From the NCBI RefSeq assembly GCF_025962655.1, contig NZ_JAGFPE010000001.1, positions 62,001 to 126,000 on the forward strand: a stretch of 64,000 nt of DNA. The letters are read 5' to 3'. This document shows positions 1 to 9,523 of the stretch, piece after piece; positions within the stretch are counted from its first letter, which is position 1, and the number at the start of each line of letters is the position of its first letter. The translations under genes were made by a program, and so were the position numbers. The notes below the pieces were generated by a model, which saw only the letters and a list, made by a program, of their open reading frames with translations, made no database searches and was not told the origin of the DNA. The stretch is from Candidatus Symbiopectobacterium sp. NZEC151 (GTDB lineage Bacteria > Pseudomonadota > Gammaproteobacteria > Enterobacterales > Enterobacteriaceae).

Positions 1-110
1 ACTTTCTATTGGTATACAAAATACTGTCAAAAGTGAGTTTTTAAATAACTAACCTGCTATTGCAGGTAGGGATATCATAATTACTTATATCCTATAGGTG
101 TGGTGTATAA

Positions 111-1277
111 ATGAAAATAACCATCATTGGCACTGGTTACGTAGGCCTTTCTAACGCTATGTTGTTGGCTCAAAATAATCAAGTTGTTGCATTTGATATT
201 GATGAGGAAAGGGTCGTACTACTTAATGAAAAAAAATCCCCTATTCAAGATAAAGAAATTGAAGGGTTTTTATTATGTGATTATTTAAACTTTTCGGCTA
301 CGAGTGACAAAAAGTATGCTTATGAAAATGCTGATTTCATTATTATTGCTACACCTACGGACTATGATCCAAAAACAAATTTTTTTAACACACATTCCGT
401 TGACGCAGTAGCATATGATGCATTAACTCTTAACCCTGGTGCGTCGATTATTATTAAATCAACTGTCCCTGTAGGTTATACTAAGCATCTGTGCCAAAAA
501 TTCGGAGTGGATAACATAATTTTCTCCCCTGAATTCCTACGCGAAGGCAAGGCACTGCACGATAATCTCTACCCATCGCGTATCGTTGTAGGGGAACGCT
601 CAGCGCGAGCAGAGCAGTTCGCTAATCTGCTGCTTGAAGGTGCCATCAAAAAAGATGTGCCGGTTTTATTCACAGATTCAACAGAAGCAGAAGCCATCAA
701 GCTGTTTTCTAATACCTATTTGGCAATGCGTGTAGCCTATTTCAATGAGCTTGATAGCTATGCACAGATTAACGGTTTAGATAGCAAACAAATTATTGAT
801 GGCGTGGGGCTGGATCCTCGCATCGGCAGTCACTATAACAATCCCTCCTTTGGTTACGGTGGTTATTGTCTGCCGAAAGATACCAAGCAACTGCTTGCCA
901 ACTATGCCAGCGTACCGAATAGCCTTATCAGTGCAATTGTTGAAGCAAACCGTACCCGCAAAGATTTTATCGCTGATTCCATTATCGATCGTGAGCCCAA
1001 AGTGGTGGGGGTATACCGCTTGGTGATGAAAGCGGGCTCAGATAATTTCCGTGCATCAGCTATTCAAGGGGTGATGAAGCGTATTAAAGCCAAAGGCATT
1101 GAAGTCGTTGTTTATGAGCCGGTACTTAAGGAAGACACGTTCTTCCGTTCCCGCGTTATCCGTGACCTTGATGCATTCAAAGAAATGGCAGATGTGATTA
1201 TCTCTAACCGAATGACATCGGAATTGGCGGATGTCGCGGATAAAGTGTATACCCGCGATCTGTTCGGTTCAGATTAA
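111..1277 (+). CDS. ugd: UDP-glucose 6-dehydrogenase
   Basis: Oxidises UDP-glucose to UDP-glucuronate with two NAD+ in the cytoplasm, supplying uronic acid for capsule, O-antigen or lipid A modification. The N-terminal Rossmann motif GTGYVGLS is at residues 8-15. The catalytic cysteine is Cys253 in the hallmark [12 protein letters not shown] stretch, and SPEFLREG is also present. At 388 residues it matches enterobacterial Ugd. No strong ribosome site precedes the ATG, but the GTGYVG motif sits where it should for this start. A small hairpin (52-67) lies upstream and may end a gene outside the window. The first ~430 bases of the gene are clearly richer in A/T than the rest. Confidence 0.95.
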   Translation: MKITIIGTGYVGLSNAMLLAQNNQVVAFDIDEERVVLLNEKKSPIQDKEIEGFLLCDYLNFSATSDKKYAYENADFIIIATPTDYDPKTNFFNTHSVDAVAYDALTLNPGASIIIKSTVPVGYTKHLCQKFGVDNIIFSPEFLREGKALHDNLYPSRIVVGERSARAEQFANLLLEGAIKKDVPVLFTDSTEAEAIKLFSNTYLAMRVAYFNELDSYAQINGLDSKQIIDGVGLDPRIGSHYNNPSFGYGGYCLPKDTKQLLANYASVPNSLISAIVEANRTRKDFIADSIIDREPKVVGVYRLVMKAGSDNFRASAIQGVMKRIKAKGIEVVVYEPVLKEDTFFRSRVIRDLDAFKEMADVIISNRMTSELADVADKVYTRDLFGSD

Positions 1278-1340
1278 TTAAGTTTGCAATAGAAGTGCAA
1301 ATTTGCGAACACGCATTCAGCTACTGGAGCAGTAAACCCC

Positions 1341-1589
1341 TTGCCACTCACCGCCGATGGCGGTATCGTTAACGTGCACCTGCAAAATCAGGTGCCAGGA
1401 TTGGAACCCTGCCGGACATCACTGACGACACCAAGCGCGTTTGCGCTTTTTTTGTGTCGTGCGCTTAGCTGCACTTCTATGGTGGGCCGGGCGGGGGCAT
1501 CGCAAGATGCGCCGGTGTCAGTGAGGCCGGTAGTTCCAACCCCGTCCGGTTCCACCACCCAAGAGATTGGAACCTCTGGTGGTGGGTAA
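1341..1589 (+). CDS. Ash-family-like phage ORF (probably not a functional protein)
   Basis: An 82-residue frame containing SAFALFLCRAL and SMVGRAG, phrases I recognise from the Ash family of P4-like prophage ORFs. In such phages this frame overlaps the immunity RNA, as it does here. The sequence conservation may therefore reflect the RNA rather than the protein, and there is no good ribosome site. It is listed because it links this stretch to satellite-phage immunity regions. The family assignment is from memory. Confidence 0.35.
   Translation: MPLTADGGIVNVHLQNQVPGLEPCRTSLTTPSAFALFLCRALSCTSMVGRAGASQDAPVSVRPVVPTPSGSTTQEIGTSGGG
1398..1582 (+). ncRNA. P4 cI / C4-type antisense immunity RNA region
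   Basis: Three related segments are visible. Segment A (1398-1432) contains TTGGAACCCTGCCGGACATC. Segment B (1514-1540) is its near reverse complement (GGTGTC, AGTGA, GGCCGG and GTTCCAA all pair with A). Segment C (1563-1582) repeats GATTGGAACC and can also pair with B; it sits in the loop of a CCACCACC/GGTGGTGG stem (1552-1559 with 1578-1585). A hairpin plus T-run (1433-1453) lies between A and B, and a gene with a strong ribosome site starts just after C. This A-B-C order matches P4 cI and P1 C4 immunity RNAs, in which a small RNA carrying B pairs with A and C to stop expression of the downstream gene. Exact RNA ends cannot be set from sequence. Confidence 0.5.
1433..1453 (+). terminator. 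Rho-independent terminator inside the immunity RNA region
   Basis: AAGCGC and GCGCTT pair around a four-base loop and are followed by a run of T. It may end transcription from ugd or act as the premature terminator of the P4-like module. Confidence 0.6.
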
Positions 1590-1615
1590 ATACGATACTC
1601 GCTGGAGGCTGCCTT

Positions 1616-2077
1616 ATGGCTACAATCCTCGACCAGACTCACCCGTTATTGACCCTTCCTTTTAACGCGGATACTGATTTTACCGTGCTGGCCGATCACT
1701 GTGAGCATTTTTCAGATTCTATGCTCGAATGTGATGATACTGTGTTGAAGCTGGCACTGTGTGGGCGACTTGCTACCTGTCTCAATTTGTTGAAATCCAC
1801 ACTGAATGCGCCCATTCCGCCTCATCTTGTCGAGAGCCTTGCCGTTGATGCGCTCCCTGCTACTTCTCCGCGCTTTGAACCTGATTATGAATCTCTCTGT
1901 CAATATTGCCAAACTTTAGTGCAACTGCTCACCGAGCAGAACTTATCTTCCGAAACGACTCCGGTTGTCATTGAGCTATTAGCTGAGCTGGTTTGGTTTT
2001 TTGCGGCTGGTCTTAAAGCCCCTCGTTGGTTGAAAACAGAACAAGGGCTTAAAGATATTGATGAAAAGCTAATGTGA
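1616..2077 (+). CDS. Unknown protein following the P4-like immunity RNA
   Basis: 153 residues, starting at an ATG with a clear GGAGG ribosome site (1604-1608). The protein is acidic and leucine-rich, probably helical, with no signal peptide and no clear membrane helix apart from a mildly hydrophobic LVWFFAAGL near residue 140. I do not recognise a domain. It lies directly downstream of the antisense RNA segments, where P4-like elements place the gene they silence, so its expression is probably controlled by that RNA. It may be a phage relic kept in the polysaccharide locus. Confidence 0.65.
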   Translation: MATILDQTHPLLTLPFNADTDFTVLADHCEHFSDSMLECDDTVLKLALCGRLATCLNLLKSTLNAPIPPHLVESLAVDALPATSPRFEPDYESLCQYCQTLVQLLTEQNLSSETTPVVIELLAELVWFFAAGLKAPRWLKTEQGLKDIDEKLM

Positions 2078-2136
2078 CGCAGTCAGGCATGCTGAGCTGC
2101 ATAAAATAACGCTGTGGTTAGAGGTTGGTTTCCTCA

Positions 2137-2182
2137 CAGGGAATAAGTTTTCCCTGTGGGAGATTCCCGCTTTCGCGGGAAT
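2137..2182. repeat. Two small palindromes, one of a dispersed family
   Basis: CACAGGGAA and TTCCCTGTG form one stem. It is followed by ATTCCCGC-TTTC-GCGGGAAT (2163-2182) and then TGACAGG. The second palindrome recurs at 24871-24946. The pair lies just past the end of rfbD (minus strand) and may also end that transcript, although there is no long T-run. Confidence 0.55.
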
Positions 2183-2260
2183 GACAGGAGGTGCGGTATG
2201 ACAGGTGATACGGCATAACAGAAAACGTAGTGTGTAGATGGCTGGGTAAGAGAAACTCGG

Positions 2261-3118
2261 TTAGCCAATAGGCTGAATGGTTTTCTGTAATGCACCTTGC
2301 CAGTCAGATAACGCAATACCTAACGTTTTGATTTTTTCCCCAGCCAGCGTGGAATACGCAGGCCGGTGTGCAGGAGTGGGATATTGCGCTGTAGTAATCG
2401 GTGTGAGCGTCGGTGCTTTACTCAGAACCGCTTTCTGCACTGCGGCAGAAAAGATAGCCTGAGCAAATTCAAACCAACTGACTTCTTTATCACCGGCGTA
2501 ATGATAGATTCCCCCGGCGGCATTTTGTTGTAGCAGTGCAATAATCGCCTGTGCCAAATCACCCGCATAAGTGGGGCAGCCACGCTGGTCGTCAACAATG
2601 CTTAACGCATCCCGCTCTTTGCCTAAACGCAGCATGGTTTTCACAAAGTTATTGCCGTATTCGCTAAATACCCAGGCGGTGCGCACGATAATCGCATCAG
2701 GTGCCGCCGCGCTAACGGCGCGCTCACCCGCCAGTTTGGTGATGCCATACACGCTAAGTGGATTGGTTGGACTCTCTTCGGTGTAGGGCGTGGTGGTGTT
2801 GCCATCGAAAACGTAATCGGTTGAGACGTGCACTAAACGAATGCCGTGCTGTGCAGCTACACTTGCCAAATTAGCCGGGCCAGCAGCGTTAATGCGTTCC
2901 GCCAATTCTACTTCGCTTTCTGCTTTATCCACTGCTGTGTAGGCCGCTGCGTTAACAATAGCATTTGGTCTGAAAGCGGCTACAGCCGCAGTGAGTGGTT
3001 CAAGATCGGTAATATCCAATTCGGCAAAATCGGTGGCAAGAATTTGCCAACCAGCAGGCAGCCTATCCTGGAAACAGCGCCCAAGTTGGCCGTTGGCACC
3101 AGTCAATAGCACTCTCAT
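2261..3118 (-). CDS. rfbD: dTDP-4-dehydrorhamnose reductase
   Basis: Last step of dTDP-L-rhamnose synthesis: NAD(P)H reduction of dTDP-4-dehydro-L-rhamnose in the cytoplasm. 285 residues, with N-terminal GANGQLG (residues 7-13), STDYVFDG, and the short-chain dehydrogenase catalytic pair YGITKLAGE (Tyr-x-x-x-Lys). It is the third gene of a minus-strand rfbA-rfbC-rfbD run. Its ATG overlaps the rfbC stop by one base (TAATG), so the two are probably translationally coupled. Confidence 0.94.
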   Translation of the reverse strand: MRVLLTGANGQLGRCFQDRLPAGWQILATDFAELDITDLEPLTAAVAAFRPNAIVNAAAYTAVDKAESEVELAERINAAGPANLASVAAQHGIRLVHVSTDYVFDGNTTTPYTEESPTNPLSVYGITKLAGERAVSAAAPDAIIVRTAWVFSEYGNNFVKTMLRLGKERDALSIVDDQRGCPTYAGDLAQAIIALLQQNAAGGIYHYAGDKEVSWFEFAQAIFSAAVQKAVLSKAPTLTPITTAQYPTPAHRPAYSTLAGEKIKTLGIALSDWQGALQKTIQPIG

Positions 3119-3696
3119 TAGCTCAACTCCTTGAAGCGTTTACCGAGTTTATCCTTTTCTGAAAGCAGAGGGGATTCCAGCGGCCACTCAATGCCCAAAT
3201 CAGGGTCGTTCCACAGTAGGCAGCCTTCGTCAGAAGGTTGGTAATATTCCGTGCATTTATATTCAAAATCCGCAATGTCAGAGAGCACGGCAAAACCATG
3301 CGCCAACCCCGGCGGCAGCCAAAGCTGGGTTTTATTCTCTTCCGTTAACAGCATGCCAAACCATTTTCCGTAGCTCGGAGAATCACGGCGAATATCCACT
3401 GCCACATCATACACTTCACCTCGAACTGCACGGACTAACTTGCCCTGAGGGTGCGTTTTTTGATAATGCAGACCGCGTAACACGCCTTTGCTGGAGCGAG
3501 AGTGGTTATCCTGCACAAAATCCAGATCGATGTTGAGCATTTGCTGATAACGGTTTTTCTCAAAAGTCTCCAGAAAAAAACCGCGCGCATCGCCAAATAC
3601 TTTGGGTTGAATAATTTTTGCGCCGTAAATGGGGGTGTCGATCACTTGCATAGTGTTTGTTAAATCTGTGTGAGGGTTATTATCTGCTTCTGCCAT
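3118..3696 (-). CDS. rfbC: dTDP-4-dehydrorhamnose 3,5-epimerase
   Basis: Converts dTDP-4-dehydro-6-deoxyglucose to the L-rhamnose epimer. The cupin-fold signatures DARGFFLETF, QDNHSRSSKGVLRGLHYQ and LPPGLAHGF are present. The chosen ATG (192 residues) has a GAGG ribosome site seven bases upstream. It adds about 15 residues before the usual family start, which would be an internal ATG (3651) in MQVIDTP with no good ribosome site. The extra N-terminus is polar and looks non-essential. Confidence 0.93.
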   Translation of the reverse strand: MAEADNNPHTDLTNTMQVIDTPIYGAKIIQPKVFGDARGFFLETFEKNRYQQMLNIDLDFVQDNHSRSSKGVLRGLHYQKTHPQGKLVRAVRGEVYDVAVDIRRDSPSYGKWFGMLLTEENKTQLWLPPGLAHGFAVLSDIADFEYKCTEYYQPSDEGCLLWNDPDLGIEWPLESPLLSEKDKLGKRFKELS

Positions 3697-3734
3697 AAGC
3701 AATCCTCGGTGTACGCTGAGGAATATGGGGAAAC

Positions 3735-4610
3735 CTACTGGCGAGCATCTTCAAGTAATCGCGCCAGATACTGCCCATACTGCGTTTTGCATAGTACACG
3801 CGCTTCTTCAGCGACCTGTTCACGTGAAATCCAGCCTTTCCGGAAAGCAATCTCTTCCAGACACGCGACTTTCAGCCCCTGGCGCTTCTCGATAGTGTGA
3901 ATAAACTGTGAGGCTTCAATCAGGCTATCATGGGTTCCGGTATCCAGCCAGGCGAAACCACGCCCTAGCAGTTCAACGTTAAGCTTGCCTTGCTCCAGAT
4001 ACATCTGGTTGAGCGTAGTGATTTCCAGCTCGCCACGGGCAGAAGGCTTGACCTGTTTGGCCATTTCAACAATATCTTTGTCATAGAAATAGAGCCCGGT
4101 CACCGCCCAATTAGATTTGGGCTTAAGCGGTTTCTCTTCAATCGAAAGCGCTTTGAAGTTGGCATCAAATTCCACCACGCCAAAACGCTCAGGGTCGGTT
4201 ACCTGATAGCCAAATATCGTTGCACCTCGTTCCTGTGCCACTATACTTTCTAGTTTGTTGCCGAAACTTTGGCCGAAATAGATATTATCACCCAAAATCA
4301 ATGCACAACGCTCACCGTTAATAAACTCTTCACCGATGATGAACGCTTGAGCCAGTCCATCCGGGCTCGGTTGCTCCGCATAGCTGAGGTTGATGCCAAA
4401 GTGGCTGCCATCGCCGAGCAAGCGCTGGAAAGAAGGAAGGTCTTCCGGGGTGCTGATAATCAGAATATCTCGAATGCCTGCCAGCATCAGTACGGAGATG
4501 GGGTAATACACCATCGGTTTGTCATAAATGGGCAGGAGTTGTTTTGAGATACCACGGGTGATGGGGTAAAGCCTTGTGCCAGACCCACCCGCTAATACGA
4601 TGCCTTTCAT
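3735..4610 (-). CDS. rfbA: Glucose-1-phosphate thymidylyltransferase
   Basis: Makes dTDP-glucose from dTTP and glucose-1-phosphate, the entry step of dTDP-rhamnose synthesis. 291 residues, the usual length. It shows the nucleotidyltransferase motif [20 protein letters not shown] (residues 8-27), [10 protein letters not shown] and EKP. It is first in the minus-strand run. The partner dehydratase gene (rfbB/rmlB) is absent from this window and may lie elsewhere, for example as rffG in an enterobacterial common antigen locus. Confidence 0.95.
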   Translation of the reverse strand: MKGIVLAGGSGTRLYPITRGISKQLLPIYDKPMVYYPISVLMLAGIRDILIISTPEDLPSFQRLLGDGSHFGINLSYAEQPSPDGLAQAFIIGEEFINGERCALILGDNIYFGQSFGNKLESIVAQERGATIFGYQVTDPERFGVVEFDANFKALSIEEKPLKPKSNWAVTGLYFYDKDIVEMAKQVKPSARGELEITTLNQMYLEQGKLNVELLGRGFAWLDTGTHDSLIEASQFIHTIEKRQGLKVACLEEIAFRKGWISREQVAEEARVLCKTQYGQYLARLLEDARQ

Positions 4611-4802
4611 TAGCTAGCCTTCGTTGTGTATGCCAGGGATAGAGAGTAGGGCAGCGAGTATACAATATCGATGCAGAATTGTCTGATCTATCAGAAATCT
4701 GAAGTTGTTCAGGTAGCGTTGTGGGCAATTGGGTGTAACCTTATTCTCACAGCCACGTTATGATGGCAAGAAAATGACAACGGATAACAAGAGAGTTAAT
4801 GC

Positions 4803-5705
4803 ATGGCAACAACATTGAAAGCGATTATCCCCGTCGCCGGGCTGGGTATGAACCTGCTGCCGGTAACAAAAGCGATCCCAAAAGAGATGCTGCCGTTGGT
4901 GGATCGTCCGGTAATCGAGAAAATCGTTAACGAGTGCGTCAATGCCGGTATCAAAGAGATTGTGCTGGTCACGCACGCCTCGAAAAACGCCATTGAAAAC
5001 CACTTTGATACCTCTTTCGAGCTGGAATCCTTGCTGGAAGAGCGGCAAAAGCGTCAACTGCTGGCCGATGTGCAAGCCATCTGTCCTAAGGGCGTGACCA
5101 TTATGAACGTGCGCCAGGGCGAAACGCTGGGGCTGGGCCATGCCATCAACTGCGCGCGTCCTATCGTGGGTAACAACCCGTTTGTGGTGGTGTTGCCTGA
5201 TGTGGTGATGGATGAAGCCAGTGCCGATCAGAGTAAAGAGAATCTGGCACAGCTGATAGCGCGTTTTGAAGAAACGGGCCACAGTCAGGTGTTGGTGAAA
5301 CATCGTCCTTATGAAGTGCTGCCGGAGTACTCCGTGGTGGAGTGCGCTAAACCATTGAACCACGCACGTGACGCAGCAGTAATCACTTCCATGATCGAGA
5401 AACCGGAAGTGCCGCCGGAAGAAGGGTCAGATTTGTCGGCGGTCGGGCGTTATGTGCTGTCTGCTGATGCCTGGTCTATTCTGGAAAAAACATCCGTGGG
5501 TGCCTGGGGCCGCATCCAACTGACGGATGCCATCGCCGAACTGATTGAGCAAAACCATCAGGTAGATGCGGTGCAGATGGCAGGGCGCAGCTTTAACTGT
5601 GGGCGTAAGCTCGGTTACATGCAGGCCTTTGTCGCTTATGGTTTGCGCAATCCTGAATTTGGTGATGCGTTTAAAGCCAGCATTAAAGAGTTACTGAATA
5701 AATAG
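4803..5705 (+). CDS. galF: GalF, GalU-like UTP-glucose-1-phosphate uridylyltransferase homologue
   Basis: 300 residues of the nucleotidyltransferase fold. It follows GalF rather than GalU: the glycine-rich loop reads AGLGMNLLP where GalU has AGLGTRMLP. It also has [29 protein letters not shown] and [15 protein letters not shown], as in E. coli GalF. GalF is generally seen as a weakly active or regulatory partner of GalU in UDP-glucose supply. Its place directly before gnd is the usual boundary of enterobacterial O-antigen or capsule loci. Confidence 0.88.
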   Translation: MATTLKAIIPVAGLGMNLLPVTKAIPKEMLPLVDRPVIEKIVNECVNAGIKEIVLVTHASKNAIENHFDTSFELESLLEERQKRQLLADVQAICPKGVTIMNVRQGETLGLGHAINCARPIVGNNPFVVVLPDVVMDEASADQSKENLAQLIARFEETGHSQVLVKHRPYEVLPEYSVVECAKPLNHARDAAVITSMIEKPEVPPEEGSDLSAVGRYVLSADAWSILEKTSVGAWGRIQLTDAIAELIEQNHQVDAVQMAGRSFNCGRKLGYMQAFVAYGLRNPEFGDAFKASIKELLNK

Positions 5706-5725
5706 TTAGCATTGGCACCCTGTTC

Positions 5726-5751
5726 AGCCCTGCCATCGAGCAGGGCTTTTC
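5726..5751 (+). terminator. Terminator after galF
   Basis: AGCCCTGC-catcga-GCAGGGCT followed by a T-run. It separates galF from gnd, so gnd probably has its own promoter in 5752-5870. Confidence 0.85.
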
Positions 5752-5870
5752 TCTTCTTTAGACCTATCACTATCCACATGCCTTAAGCTGAGTTACCATA
5801 TCCGCCTGCTTTTGCGTGTCTGTCGTCGTCGTGATACAGGCAGGTTATCCTTCAGACAGGAGTTGCTTTA

Positions 5871-7277
<1,407 letters not shown>

Positions 7278-7306
7278 GTTATTTCTTAAATTTACGTTGT
7301 TAAATA

Positions 7307-7337
7307 AACGCCGAATAGTACTGCTATTCGGCGTTTT
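7307..7337 (+). terminator. Terminator after gnd
   Basis: AACGCCGAATAG pairs perfectly with CTATTCGGCGTT, followed by TT. The rest of the 400-base gap up to yjbE holds a promoter candidate and a long GC-rich leader without a recognisable gene. Confidence 0.85.
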
Positions 7338-7519
7338 GCATCTGTTTTTATCATTAAATCAAAGATAATCATGCTGTTATGATTGATTTCAATTTTGCTG
7401 TTCCCCGTTTTTGTTAACGTAGACAGAAGCGTTATTTACAATTTCTCTGTTTATTGTAGCGAGATCTTGCTATTTTTAAGCTTGTGTAAAAAAACAGAGT
7501 TAGATGATGGGGAGCGTTA

Positions 7520-7554
7520 AGACTCTCTGTCCTATAATCTATTGCTGAGAGTCT
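7520..7554 (+). promoter_or_regulatory. Candidate yjbE promoter with flanking inverted repeat
   Basis: A consensus -10 box TATAAT (7533-7538) has no good -35 box at 17 bases. It is framed by the 8-base inverted repeat AGACTCTC (7520-7527) / GAGAGTCT (7547-7554). This suggests an activator- or repressor-controlled promoter. E. coli yjbEFGH is under Rcs control, but the RcsAB consensus spacing is not met here. About 130 bases of leader precede yjbE. Confidence 0.35.
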
Positions 7555-7684
7555 CCTCAGTGGAGCGATGTCGCCGCGGTCGGAGTGGGCTGTGCCGCGC
7601 ATCGCGGTAAAGAAGGTTGGGATGCGGTTCTGCTGAACGGTATTCCTCCCTGAAGCGCTTCATTTGTTAATAAAGGAAATCGTA

Positions 7685-7981
7685 ATGAAGAAGACGTTAC
7701 TTACGTTGGCCCTGGCAGTCGCCATGTCCTCCAGTGCGTTTGCTGTTGATGGCGTGAGCTCAAGTACTGCTGCTGGCACCTCCACCACTACCACCACGTC
7801 CGCAGCTGCTGCGGGTGCGGCAGGTGCGGGCGGTGCCGGTTTTGCTGCTGGTACTACTGCGCTTATCGCTGTGGGCGCGGCGGCAGCGATTGGTGTTGCT
7901 GTTGCCGTTGCTGTTTCCAGCAATGACGATAACGGCACTACTGGAACTACAGGTTCAGTTGTTCCCGGTACTGTTCAGTAA
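7685..7981 (+). CDS. yjbE: YjbE-like small secreted Ala/Gly/Thr-rich protein
   Basis: 98 residues. The ATG at 7685 is chosen because it has an AAAGGAA ribosome site and starts a typical signal peptide (MKKTLLTLALAVAMSSSAFA). The mature part is low-complexity Ser/Thr, then Ala/Gly, then Thr/Gly, as in E. coli YjbE/GfcA-type proteins. It heads the yjbEFGH operon, which in E. coli is needed for a non-colanic extracellular polysaccharide. No biochemical role is known for YjbE. A terminator-like hairpin follows, so it may be made in excess over yjbFGH. Confidence 0.85.
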   Translation: MKKTLLTLALAVAMSSSAFAVDGVSSSTAAGTSTTTTTSAAAAGAAGAGGAGFAAGTTALIAVGAAAAIGVAVAVAVSSNDDNGTTGTTGSVVPGTVQ

Positions 7982-7996
7982 GGTCATTTGACAATC

Positions 7997-8024
7997 AAGG
8001 CCACTTCGGTGGCCTTTCTTTTAT
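7997..8024 (+). terminator. Partial terminator between yjbE and yjbF
   Basis: AAGGCCAC-TTCG-GTGGCCTT followed by TTCTTTTATT. The stable UUCG loop inside the operon suggests attenuation, giving more yjbE than yjbFGH transcript. Confidence 0.8.
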
Positions 8025-8056
8025 TGCATCTGGCCGTTTCGCGAGACATTCACCTA

Positions 8057-8734
8057 ATGATAAAAATAACGCTCGTGGCAAAACGCAGCGCGCTGATATT
8101 ACTGCCACTGTTCGCGCTGGCATTGACTGGTTGTTCCCAAAATATGGATGCGGTCCAAAAAACCGCTAAGCTGGCGATTTGGGGAACGGATGATGTGCAG
8201 GTTTCGGCTGAGCAGGTTGAAAAAACGCCTTACGCTTCTGCTTATCTTAAAATGGGTGATGCTTCTCAGGCTTTTGTCGTGCTGGCGTTTGCAGAAAATA
8301 ATCAGCTCAAATGGATCGGTGCGGACAGCAACCTTCTGGTAATGCAGCAGGGCCGCATTGTTAAAACCCAGGGTTTTGGTGAGGATATCGCCCACGTCAT
8401 CAACGTGACGCCGGACCCGCTGGCCGTTGGCCTGCTAAAGCCGTCAACGTCGCTGCATTGGCAGGGGAAAATGGCCTGGTCGCAGGTGCAACGCGGTGAT
8501 TATGCGGTAGAATCCGTGTTTCAGGTGCGCGGTAAAGAAACCGTAACCATTCTGGGCAAACCGCGCCAACTGCTGAAGTTTACCGAACAGGTTTCGGTTC
8601 CTGCGTTAAACGCGGAATACACCAATTCCTATTGGTTGGAGCCAACCACGGGGCAAGTAGTGCAAACCTGGCAATATATGGGGCCGGACATGGCACTGGT
8701 TAAATTCACGGTATTAAAACCCTACGTACAATAA
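8057..8734 (+). CDS. yjbF: YjbF-like lipoprotein
   Basis: 225 residues. The start at 8057 is chosen because it begins a lipoprotein signal with lipobox LTGC (Cys26); the frame opens earlier but without a signal. Ser at +2 predicts the outer membrane. It belongs to the YjbF/GfcB family of exopolysaccharide-operon lipoproteins, which are beta-rich and periplasm-facing. The next gene, yjbG, follows after 9 bases. Its ribosome site is weak, which fits reinitiation or low expression. Confidence 0.87.
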   Translation: MIKITLVAKRSALILLPLFALALTGCSQNMDAVQKTAKLAIWGTDDVQVSAEQVEKTPYASAYLKMGDASQAFVVLAFAENNQLKWIGADSNLLVMQQGRIVKTQGFGEDIAHVINVTPDPLAVGLLKPSTSLHWQGKMAWSQVQRGDYAVESVFQVRGKETVTILGKPRQLLKFTEQVSVPALNAEYTNSYWLEPTTGQVVQTWQYMGPDMALVKFTVLKPYVQ

Positions 8735-8743
8735 GGGACTGAC

Positions 8744-9523
8744 ATGTTGGCATTTTCCCGTATGGCACTCCTGATGCTGCTCACGGCGGGGGCTGCACAG
8801 GCCGCGCAGTTAACAATAAAAACCCCGCAGCAAACGCTGGCGGTGGTAAAGCAAGCAGACGGCACGCGATTGATTGAGTTTTATCAGCAGGTGGCGTTTC
8901 CTGCTGACGTTAACTGGCGCACCGCGTTGATTTCTGATTATGCCAGTACGCAAAAGGTGTATGCGCAGGCAGAAGCGCTGCGTAAATCGCTGGCCGAGTT
9001 GGAAACCCGTTGGCGCAACTCCGGCGATGGCGATCTGGCGATTTCAGCCTGGCTGATGCGTAAAATGCTGGATCAGGTCGATGTAGCTGGGAGAATTTCA
9101 ACGCCGCTCGATCCCGACAGAATTCGTATAACCCCGCGCGCTAATCGCCCGCTGGTGGGTGACTATGCGCTCTATATCGCACCGCTAGCATCGCATTTTA
9201 CCCTGGCCGGGCTGATCAATACCGATGCTGATATCGCTGAACTGAAAACCGTGGGGGATGTGGCGTTGCAATCCGGCGGGACGGTTAGGGATTATGTGCT
9301 GGATCGTCGTTTTCTGACCGGTGCCAATCGGGATGCGGGTTACCTTATTGATGGGCAAGGCGCATGGCGTAAGGTGCCACTGGCGCTGTGGAATCAGCAA
9401 CATATCGAGCCTGCGGCAGGTGAAACGTTGTTTATTGGTTTCGACCCCAGCGTATTACCCAACGAATTCGCTTCTTTAAACGATCAAATTGCTGATTTTC
9501 TGGCTAACCGGATCCCGCACTAA
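8744..9523 (+). CDS. yjbG: YjbG-like periplasmic protein (capsule biosynthesis GfcC family)
   Basis: 259 residues with a signal peptide (MLAFSRMALLMLLTAGAAQAA). Family members are periplasmic, with two ubiquitin-like beta-grasp domains resembling parts of the polysaccharide exporter Wza; GfcC structures show this. The C-terminal part (VPLALWNQQHIEPAAGETLFIGFD) fits that family. The stop overlaps the yjbH ATG by one base (TAATG). Confidence 0.87.
   Translation: MLAFSRMALLMLLTAGAAQAAQLTIKTPQQTLAVVKQADGTRLIEFYQQVAFPADVNWRTALISDYASTQKVYAQAEALRKSLAELETRWRNSGDGDLAISAWLMRKMLDQVDVAGRISTPLDPDRIRITPRANRPLVGDYALYIAPLASHFTLAGLINTDADIAELKTVGDVALQSGGTVRDYVLDRRFLTGANRDAGYLIDGQGAWRKVPLALWNQQHIEPAAGETLFIGFDPSVLPNEFASLNDQIADFLANRIPH

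Noticed and set aside
4758..5363. 201-codon minus-strand frame inside galF
   Set aside because: Shadow of a well-supported gene on the plus strand; composition and histidine excess are typical of antisense frames.
4803..5705. Calling this gene galU
   Set aside because: The glycine-rich loop and several long motifs follow GalF, and it neighbours gnd.
7511..7535. RcsAB box candidate TAAGA...TCCTA before yjbE
   Set aside because: The spacer is seven bases instead of four, so it does not fit the consensus.
7600..7640. Resemblance of CGCGGTAAAG to the ops/JUMPstart element bound by RfaH
   Set aside because: About 7 of 11 bases match and the rest of JUMPstart is absent.
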